Origin: a virus
DNA: 40,728 nucleotides
Reading direction: 5' to 3' (one strand)
Virus record (IMG/VR): IMGVR_UViG_3300047157_000045
Span: 1-40,728 of that record
Part shown: piece by piece, positions 33,060 through 39,697 of the stretch
Layout of the letters: every line of letters starts with the position of its first letter
How positions within the stretch are numbered: position 1 is the first letter of the stretch
The notes under the pieces: model-generated
The model's database searches: none
What the model was told of the DNA's origin: nothing
Seen by the model: only the letters and a program-made list of their open reading frames with translations
Made by a program: the position numbers and the translations under genes

Positions 33060-34470
33060 TCCGGAAATAATTGAGCATCAGATTGCAGACGATGGCTGGG
33101 TGGAAGTACCTCTTGACTTTACCTTTCCTTTTTATGGAAATAGTTATGTCACTAGCTTTATGTTTAGTAACGGTGTTGTGGGGTTTCTTGACCCTCTTGA
33201 TGTACCTGGCACTGGCATTGTATATGATGGGTTGTGTTGTCAAGGACAAGACCTAAGTTCATTTACAGGTGTAAGATTTAATTACACCATAATGCCTTGG
33301 AACACAGATTTAATAGACACAGGTGTAGGTAAGTTTTATACACAAGGTGACTCCACATTTCAAAAGTATATGTGGGAAAACTTATCAGAGTATTACGACA
33401 GAAACACAAGTAATACATTTGACCTGACAATATACCCAATGGGTAACATAGATGTAAACTATGAACAGGTACAAATAAATAACCACGCAGTAACAGTAGC
33501 AGTGGTAGGAGATTTAAGTCAAGGTGAGTATGAACAGTGGTTCTATAATCATCCGACAAGTGGAGCAATCTTTTGGAACAGTCAAGAAGATGACCCAGTA
33601 GAGATAGCAAACGGAGAGAGTGTATGCAGTGTAATACCAGACAGTCACATAAGTTGTTTATACTACCCACAAGTCTATGCTGATAATGTGTACAATCAAC
33701 AGTGTGACCTTGACCCTTTGTATGATTACGGATGTCCTGGCTGGGATGATGCTTACATAGAAGAATATGTTGAGGAAGATGTGCCAGAAGTTTGGGAAGA
33801 TGATCAGGAAGATATTGAATCAATATACGTCTTGGAAGAGCCAGAGATTTTTGAAGTAATAGAAATAGAAGCGTTGGATGATTACACTTTAATTGCTACT
33901 ACATTAGAAGAAGCAGTACCAGAGATGGAAGACTTGTTTGAAGAGATGGCACAAGAAGAATTAATAGAGGAAATAGAAGCAGAGTTAGAAGAATTCCTAG
34001 AGCCAGAGTTAGAAGAAGAACCTTTAGAAGAACCAATAGAAGAGGAACTTGATGAGCCAGAGCCAGAAGAAGACACCTTACAAGAAGAACAAACAGAAGA
34101 AGAGCCAGAACAAGAAGCAGTAGTAGAAGTTGTAAAGCAACCAGTATTAAAAAAGGTAGCTAAGAAAGCCAGCAAGAAAGATAAGATGCGTGAGATTATA
34201 GGTAACAAACTAAAGAATCTTGCAACTGAAATGGGCGAAGCTGCATCACTAGAAGAGCAACAGAAACTACAAAGCCTAATACTTGCACTCTTAAACTTTA
34301 ATGCTGGATTCAATAGCTACAACACACAACTACTTATTGATGGTGTATTTTATGAAGACAAGGGTATATACTTAGACAAAGACATACCAGACAATCAAAG
34401 AGGATTAAGAAACGGTTTGGCTAATGAAATACTACATAATAAACTAATGGACTTACAATGGCAGAAATAG
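33001..34470 (+). CDS. Secreted Glu-rich protein with NIDO-like domain, TTG start
   Basis: The TTG at 33001 has GGAG six bases upstream. The product starts with a signal peptide (MRNWLAVLLALSCSLSSWSD). The first 150 residues contain VPLDFTFPFYGNSYVTSFMF, then SNGVVGFLDP, resembling NIDO/nidogen-like beta domains of extracellular proteins. A Cys-bearing part follows, then an acidic tract of about 120 residues (33757-34125; Glu-Pro-Glu type repeats), a short basic patch (KKVAKKASKKDKM) and a helical C-terminus. The start lies 59 bases inside the upstream gene in another frame. It may interact with the host surface or envelope; the function is unknown. Confidence 0.68.
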   Translation: MRNWLAVLLALSCSLSSWSDPEIIEHQIADDGWVEVPLDFTFPFYGNSYVTSFMFSNGVVGFLDPLDVPGTGIVYDGLCCQGQDLSSFTGVRFNYTIMPWNTDLIDTGVGKFYTQGDSTFQKYMWENLSEYYDRNTSNTFDLTIYPMGNIDVNYEQVQINNHAVTVAVVGDLSQGEYEQWFYNHPTSGAIFWNSQEDDPVEIANGESVCSVIPDSHISCLYYPQVYADNVYNQQCDLDPLYDYGCPGWDDAYIEEYVEEDVPEVWEDDQEDIESIYVLEEPEIFEVIEIEALDDYTLIATTLEEAVPEMEDLFEEMAQEELIEEIEAELEEFLEPELEEEPLEEPIEEELDEPEPEEDTLQEEQTEEEPEQEAVVEVVKQPVLKKVAKKASKKDKMREIIGNKLKNLATEMGEAASLEEQQKLQSLILALLNFNAGFNSYNTQLLIDGVFYEDKGIYLDKDIPDNQRGLRNGLANEILHNKLMDLQWQK

Positions 34471-34947
34471 AATATCAAGGAGTTAAAGTAGGTGGTAGTA
34501 AACTTGCTTCTTGTTATACCATTATTAAGTATGATTGGTGGTGGTGCTTGGGCTGGGTTTGAATTGTACAACGAGTTTAGAGTTCTTAAAGCTACTGTAA
34601 TGGAATACCAACCACCTGACATTACTGGTATACAACAAGACATAGCTGTTATAGAAGAGACTTTAATAAGTGTAAGTGATTCAGTTGAACAAGCTAAAGA
34701 TTACACTAGGTCCATAAAGAATGATTTAAAAGATGACTTAGCTAGGCAAGAAGCATTAATGGAAAGATTAGAAGACAAAGTTAATAACTCACAAGATGAA
34801 ATAGATGAGACTATTGACGTAGCTGGCGAAAGGTTTGATGCCAGAAGAGATGCTCTTTATTCTGATACAGATAGAAAGATTAAGGAGTTAGAAGAAAGGC
34901 TCGGTAGTAAATTACAAAGAGCATTAGATAACCCATTAGCAAACTAG
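34458..34947 (+). CDS. Membrane-anchored coiled-coil protein, one frameshift
   Basis: The ATG at 34458 (MAEIEYQGVKVGGSKL) overlaps the previous stop by 13 bases. One extra base near 34505 breaks the frame; removing it gives SKLLLVIPLLSMIGGGAWAG, a membrane segment, followed by a long helical part (VEQAKDYTRSIKNDLKDDLA, then a heptad-rich MERLEDKVNNSQDEIDETID). The M-A-E-I-E-Y-x-G-V-K-V-G-G-S-K start is recurrent in marine podoviruses. The coiled coil after an N-terminal anchor could fit a spanin-like or tail-membrane role, but no proof is visible. Confidence 0.62.
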
Positions 34948-34956
34948 GAGAATAAT

Positions 34957-35028
34957 ATGCCACAGGGACCAGGAACATACGGAAAAAAAAGAGGTAGGCC
35001 ACCAGTAAAAAAGAAAGGTAAAAAGTAA
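34957..35028 (+). CDS. AT-hook-like basic peptide, 23 aa
   Basis: The ATG at 34957 follows TAGGAGAATAAT. The product starts MPQGPGTYGKKRGRPPVKKK and ends in more Lys. K-K-R-G-R-P-P matches the core of an AT-hook, which inserts into the minor groove of A/T-rich DNA. The stop overlaps the next ATG (TAATG). It is the first of three consecutive very basic small genes. Too short for standard gene calling, but the ribosome-binding site and packing support it. Confidence 0.6.
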   Translation: MPQGPGTYGKKRGRPPVKKKGKK

Positions 35029-35288
35029 TGGCTAAAGATTCAAGACTAACTAGGGCCGGAGTCTCTGGATACAATAAACCAAAGCGTACACCTAGCCACA
35101 AAACTAAGAGTCACGTTGTAGTTGCTAAATCTGGCAGTGAAGTTAAAACGATCAGGTTTGGGCAACAAGGAAAAACTGGTGACAAAACTAATACCGCAAG
35201 GGCTAAATCATTTAAAGCTAGGCACGGAAAAAACATAGCTAAAGGCAAAATGAGTGCAGCTTATTGGGCTAACAAGGTGAAATGGTAA
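35028..35288 (+). CDS. Basic phage protein, DUF6321-like, 86 aa
   Basis: The C-terminal block ARAKSFKARHGKNIAKGKMS followed by AAYWANKVKW is the hallmark of a family widespread in marine phages, often annotated DUF6321. The rest is Lys/Arg/Ser-rich (SGYNKPKRTPSHKTKSHVVV). No enzyme motif. It may be a virion-associated DNA-binding protein, judged by charge and position among late genes. Start and stop overlap the neighbours (TAATG at both ends). Confidence 0.7.
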   Translation: MAKDSRLTRAGVSGYNKPKRTPSHKTKSHVVVAKSGSEVKTIRFGQQGKTGDKTNTARAKSFKARHGKNIAKGKMSAAYWANKVKW

Positions 35289-35416
35289 TGGCAAAACGTG
35301 GATTGTATGCAAACATAAATGCTAGAAAAAAAGCTGGTACAAGTAGAAGCAAAAAAAAATCTACTATCAGTAAAAAAGCCTATGCAAATATGAAGAAAGG
35401 ATTTAAAAAGAAATGA
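35288..35416 (+). CDS. Tiny basic protein, 42 aa
   Basis: The ATG at 35288 overlaps the previous stop. The product is MAKRGLYANINARKKAGTSR followed by SKKKSTISKKAYANMKKGFK and a Lys end; about 40 percent is Lys/Arg. The MAKRGLYANI start is shared by small phage proteins of unknown function. The stop overlaps the next ATG (ATGA). Probably nucleic-acid binding. Confidence 0.6.
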   Translation: MAKRGLYANINARKKAGTSRSKKKSTISKKAYANMKKGFKKK

Positions 35417-35622
35417 ATGATGAGCTTAGTAGAATGCAATTACAATTAGACAAACACTCTGGACAAATAGCAAAGCTGTTTAGCAAGATTGATGACACTA
35501 ATTTGTGCATACAAAAAATTAACACTTCTTTGATGCAAATTAAATGGGGTGTGTTTGGTGCATTTGCTTGGTACATAATAGGGCAAGTAGGGATTATAGA
35601 AGCAATGAGGTTAGCAATATGA
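35413..35622 (+). CDS. Small coiled-coil plus membrane protein, 69 aa
   Basis: The N-terminal 40 residues are coiled-coil-like (MNDELSRMQLQLDKHSGQIA, then KLFSKIDDTNLCIQKINTSL), followed by one membrane segment (WGVFGAFAWYIIGQVGII). The topology resembles small lysis-associated proteins (haemolysin XhlA-like). Both ends overlap their neighbours (ATGA). A lysis role with the next gene is plausible; it is not proven. Confidence 0.6.
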   Translation: MNDELSRMQLQLDKHSGQIAKLFSKIDDTNLCIQKINTSLMQIKWGVFGAFAWYIIGQVGIIEAMRLAI

Positions 35623-36056
35623 TAGCATTTTTAACTAACGTAGCACCAATAGCACTGGGTTTTGTAGCCAAGTTGTTTGCACTTAAAAGTCAAGCAGCAC
35701 AAGAGCAGCAAAAACTAATGATACAAAATTTACAGGCTCGCAACGATTCAATAAACCAGGCTAGGGATAGAGCAGATAAAGAAAGCCCAATGGCTGCCCT
35801 TAACAGGCGAGTTATTATATTTGTAATACTAGCATTAATAATATTTACACAAGTAGCTCCAGTGTGGTTTGATGTACCTACAGTTATACCTACAGTAACA
35901 GAGGGCTTTAGTTTCTTTGGTATACAGTTTACACCAGACATAGTAGAGTACATAGAAATACAGGCTGGTTCAGTATTAAAGATGGATGAAATCTTTGGCT
36001 GGGCTACGATGATAATAGAGTTCTATTTTGGAGCTCAGTTGGCTAAAGGAAAATAA
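35619..36056 (+). CDS. Membrane protein, holin candidate, 145 aa
   Basis: The ATG at 35619 overlaps the previous stop. The sequence has a hydrophobic N-terminal segment (MIAFLTNVAPIALGFVAKLF), a polar Gln-rich helical part, a basic NRR turn, a second hydrophobic segment (VIIFVILALIIFTQVAPVWF) and a third, weaker one near the C-terminus (IFGWATMIIEFYFGAQLAKG). Two or three membrane passes and late position fit a holin. It pairs with the coiled-coil membrane protein upstream. The family is only partly recognised. Confidence 0.6.
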   Translation: MIAFLTNVAPIALGFVAKLFALKSQAAQEQQKLMIQNLQARNDSINQARDRADKESPMAALNRRVIIFVILALIIFTQVAPVWFDVPTVIPTVTEGFSFFGIQFTPDIVEYIEIQAGSVLKMDEIFGWATMIIEFYFGAQLAKGK

Positions 36057-36057
36057 T

Positions 36058-36681
36058 ATGGCATTAGAATCAACAACATATATAGATGGGCTAGTAGCAA
36101 CAAACCCAACAGGCACAGACCCAAGAAGTCAAGGTGATGACCACATAAGACTGGTTAAGTCAGCAGTAGCTGCTACTTTTCCTAATATTGCTGGTGCTGT
36201 AACAGCTACACATACAGAAATAAACCTAAAATCGATGGATACACTGGCACAACAGCAGAGCTAAACTACAATGACGTACCAACATTAGGTACAGTAGAGG
36301 CATCAAGAACTGTGACTGCTGATGCTGTAGGAACAACAACTAATTTAAAGACAAAAAAACAAACAGAAATTGTTAATGCTGTAGGCACAGTAAGCACTTC
36401 TACTGCAATTAATTTTGCACTAGGTAATGTGGTTACTGCGGTGCTTGCAAGCGGTGGTGCTTTTACAATAAGCAACGCACCAAGCATCTGGTATATATGG
36501 TAAGTTTAGATTGATATTAACTAACGGTGGTACAGTAACAGACCCTTGGCCTTCAAGCGTTAAGTTTGCTGGTGGTACTACACCTACTTTAACAACAAGT
36601 GGAATAGACATTTTAACTTTTGAAACTATTGACGCTGGCACTAACTGGTACGCGGTTGTTGATGGTTTGAATATGAGCTAA
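36058..36681 (+). CDS. Tail fibre-type protein, two frameshifts
   Basis: The start, MALESTTYIDGLVATNPTGT, then GDDHIRLVKSAVAATFPNIA, is paralogous to the gene at 29226. A shift near 36231 leads into IDGYTGTTAELNYNDVPTLG, and another near 36495 into GKFRLILTNGGTVTDPWPSS and onward to 36681 (ending VVDGLNMS). Restored length is about 207 residues, with a beta-rich C-terminal domain. Probably a short tail fibre or a fibre-anchoring protein. The next gene starts two bases later. Confidence 0.68.
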
Positions 36682-36682
36682 T

Positions 36683-38235
36683 ATGGCACAATCACAGATA
36701 ACAGTATTAAACCCTAATGGTATTAACAAGGATATGAGTCCTTATGAGTCACCTAAAGACAAGTGGTCTGATGGTAACAACATAGAGTTTGATAATAATA
36801 AAACAGCTAAAGTTTTAGGAAACCAACAAGTGTTTGGCACACCTACGCAAGCACCTTATTGGTTAATGCCTTTTGATACCATAAGCACTAACTCTTGGAT
36901 TTATCCTAGTTTAACTAAAATATTTAGAGTGCATACATCTGGTTCAACTACTACGCACACAGATATAACTAGAACTTCTGGCGGTGATTACTCAGCTACT
37001 GCTGGCACAGGATGGAACGGTGGTGTGCTGGGTGGTGTTGCTATTATTAATAATGGTGTAGATAACCCACAGTTTATGGGCACAGCCAACAACGCTAAGT
37101 TTGCTGACTTAACTAACTGGCCTAGCAATACAACGTGCACAGTCATAAGACCTTTTAAAAGATTTTTAGTAGCACTAGACATAACAGAATCAAGCACGCG
37201 TTACCCATTTAGAGTTAAGTGGTCACATCCAGCAGAAGGTGGTACTATACCCACTACTTGGAATCCAGCAGATGGCACTAAAGATGCGGGCTATGTGGAC
37301 TTGTCACAAACAAAAGGATTTGTAGTTGATTGTGTACCTCTAGGTGACGTTAATATTATTTACAAAGAAGATTCTATTTGGTCTATGGCATTTGAAGGTG
37401 GTCAATCTATATTTGGATTTAGACAGCTCTTTGATGACGTTGGTATTTTAGGAAGGCACTGTGCAAAAAGTTTTAACAACCAGCACTTTGTTGTATCTGA
37501 AGATGATGTTTACATACACGATGGACAAACAAAACAATCTATTGTAGATACCCAAATTAGAGATGAGCTATTTAACTCTATGCATCCAGATTACAAGACA
37601 AGAACATTTGTGGCTGCTAACAGAGAAAAGAATGAAATGTGGGTGTGTTTTGTATCTAACACAAATGACACCAACGCATTTGCAGACACAGCCTATGTAT
37701 ATAATTGGAGAAACAATAGCTGGTCTAAAAGAGATTTGCCATATGCAAGTTATGTTGACTGGGGTATTGTTGAGTTTGATTCTACTACAGACTGGTCTGA
37801 ATCTGGTGAGTGGGATACAGACAGTGAGTCTTGGAACTCTCCACTTAAACCAACTCTATTAATTGCAGCGGCATCAGCAACTAAATTATACATCTTAGGA
37901 AGTAATCAGAATGCTGGCAGTAACTTTAGAGCATTTGTAGAAAAAGACAATATGCATCTAGGACTAGCGACACTAAGTCTGTAATGAAAATTGTTCCTAG
38001 GTTAAGTGGTACTGGTGCTGTAGATTTTTATGTGGGCACAGAAATGAGAGCACACGAAGGCACAACTTGGAAAGGGCCTTATGCGTTTACACCTGGGACA
38101 CACTCAGAAATACCAGTTAGAGCTACTGGAAATTACATAGGGATCAGGGCTGAATCTACAGATGACAAGACTTGGGCTATAGATAACGTAGAGATACACT
38201 GGAAACCAACTGGGAGCAGAGGTGTTGGTGTATGA
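36683..38235 (+). CDS. Tail nozzle/tubular protein, one frameshift
   Basis: About 430 residues in the first frame (MAQSQITVLNPNGINKDMSP, then ESPKDKWSDGNNIEFDNNKT) match the beta-propeller-like nozzle (P22 gp10/T7 gp12 type) of podovirus tails, with aspects such as VVDCVPLGDVNIIYKEDSIW and FVVSEDDVYIHDGQ. A shift near 37970 separates this from MKIVPRLSGTGAVDFYVGTE, which forms the C-terminal domain in homologues (read through as DTKSVMKIVPRL). Total is about 517 residues. It forms the tip of the tail through which DNA leaves. Confidence 0.78.
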
Positions 38236-38483
38236 GTATAAGATATGCTAAGTCACCAGTACCTAGTAATCCAGAAGATATACCAGCTTACTTGCAATCA
38301 GAACTAGATAAGATATCTGCAATTGTAAGCAACATAGCTGAAGGACATTTTGATGAATCAAATGTTGTTCCATCTAAGCCAAGAGCTGGTGATGTTAGAT
38401 ATGCTGATGGTACAAACTGGAATCCTGGGAGTGGTGAAGGATTGTATCTTTATTTAAGTACAGGAGCGTGGAGTAAACTTTGA
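38232..38483 (+). CDS. Small tail-type protein, 83 aa
   Basis: The product has a two-part pattern: a helical start (NPEDIPAYLQSELDKISAIV) and a beta end (KPRAGDVRYADGTNWNPGSG, then LYLYLSTGAWSKL). This pattern is common immediately after the nozzle gene in podoviruses. It probably binds the tail, though the exact role is not known. It starts inside the last codons of the nozzle gene (ATGA) and its stop overlaps the next start (TTGA). Confidence 0.65.
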   Translation: MSIRYAKSPVPSNPEDIPAYLQSELDKISAIVSNIAEGHFDESNVVPSKPRAGDVRYADGTNWNPGSGEGLYLYLSTGAWSKL

Positions 38484-38887
38484 TTGAAGGGATAAAGGGA
38501 GAAAGTGTAGAGGTCTGGTGGCCTCTCGTTGAAGAATACTTGAATACAGCCCTTGAATATAGTTTGGGCGAGTATAGTATAGATGACATAAAGAACGCTT
38601 GCATATCAAAGAATATGCAGCTCTGGGTAAAAGTAGGTAAACAAGCCAAGGGTGCTTTTGTTACAAAGATAGCAAAATACCCACAAAAGAATTTGCTCAT
38701 AGTCATATTATTAGGTGGCGATGAGTTCCAGGAATGGAGAGATGAAGCAGATGCACTCTTAAACGCATTTGGAAAACAAAATAACTGTGAGTATGTAGAA
38801 CTGTTTGGTCGCAAAGGCTGGGGAAAGATGCTCAAAGATATAGATTATAAAGAAGTAACAAGACTATTCGCAAAGGAGATAAGATAA
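38480..38887 (+). CDS. GNAT-fold-like virion protein (T7 gp13-like), TTG start
   Basis: The TTG at 38480 overlaps the previous stop (TTGA). The 135-residue product has the order MQLWVKVGKQAKGAFVTKIA, then YPQKNLLIVILLGGDEFQEW, ALLNAFGKQNNCEYVELFGR and KGWGKMLKD. This resembles small acetyltransferase-fold (GNAT-like) proteins that sit before the internal virion proteins of podoviruses (T7 gp13 position). A catalytic role is doubtful; assembly of the core is more likely. Confidence 0.65.
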   Translation: MIEGIKGESVEVWWPLVEEYLNTALEYSLGEYSIDDIKNACISKNMQLWVKVGKQAKGAFVTKIAKYPQKNLLIVILLGGDEFQEWRDEADALLNAFGKQNNCEYVELFGRKGWGKMLKDIDYKEVTRLFAKEIR

Positions 38888-39686
38888 TGTCAAAGAGTCC
38901 AGATACAGAAACAGTCGACAGAGACCCGTGGGATGTAGCCATTCCATATATGAAGGGTGGCTTCGAGGAGTCTGCTAAATTATATAATGAATACACACCA
39001 CAGTATTACAGTGGTCAGACACAGGCTGGATTTACACCTGATCAAATGACAGCACAGCAAGGCATAAGAGACTTTGCAATACAAGGTGCACCAAGTATTA
39101 TGAACCCAGCTATAAGTGCATATCAGCAAGGTGTGGGCTCTAATATGACTGATGTGGCTAACAATCCATATGTTAATAATATGGCACAATCTGCAGCAGA
39201 CAGGGCAATGGGTGGTGTCTATGATAAGCTTAGCAGACATAGGACACAGTGCTATTGCATCTGGAGGTTATGGTGGTGGCAGACAAGGTATTGCAGAAGG
39301 CCAATGCAATTGCTGGAGCTGCAGATTCAGCTAACCAAGCAGCGGCACAGATATACAGTGATGCATACGGGCAAGGATTAGGACAACAAAGAGCTACACT
39401 TGGTATGACTGGAGGTCTTATGAGTGCTGGCTTTAGTCCATACAGTGCATTAGGTACTTCTGGTGGTCAACAGCAAGCTAGAGAGCAAGCACTAATACAA
39501 GATGCTATGTCACAGCAACAGTTCGAGCAGAACTTACCATACGACAAGCTAGCTAAATTCCAAGCTGGTATTACAGGGTTTAGTCCTCTGGTTGGCAATG
39601 CTGGCCAGACAATAGGCACGACACCTGGAGCCAGTCTTATGAGTAATCTAGGCGGTGTTGCACAAGCATACTCACTTTTATCATAG
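38887..39686 (+). CDS. Internal virion protein (gp14-like), two frameshifts
   Basis: The ATG at 38887 overlaps the previous stop (TAATG). The first frame (DRDPWDVAIPYMKGGFEESA, then GIRDFAIQGAPSIMNPAISA) shifts near 39235 into GHSAIASGGYGGGRQGIAEG and near 39300 into AIAGAADSANQAAAQIYSDA. The rest runs to 39686 with LMSAGFSPYSALGTSGGQQQ and a Gly/Ala-rich end. Restored length is about 265 residues. The Ala/Gly/Gln-rich composition and position match small internal core proteins that help form the ejection channel (T7 gp14 type). Confidence 0.65.
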
Positions 39687-39697
39687 GAGAAACATAG

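Noticed and set aside
33278-33823. Long minus-strand open frame, 181 codons
   Set aside because: His/Leu/Cys-rich shadow of the secreted Glu-rich gene on the plus strand; no ribosome-binding site and opposite to all neighbours.
37984-38235. Separate gene starting MKIVPRLSGTGAVDF
   Set aside because: It is the C-terminal domain of the nozzle protein; the upstream frame reads DTKSVMKIV across a one-base shift.
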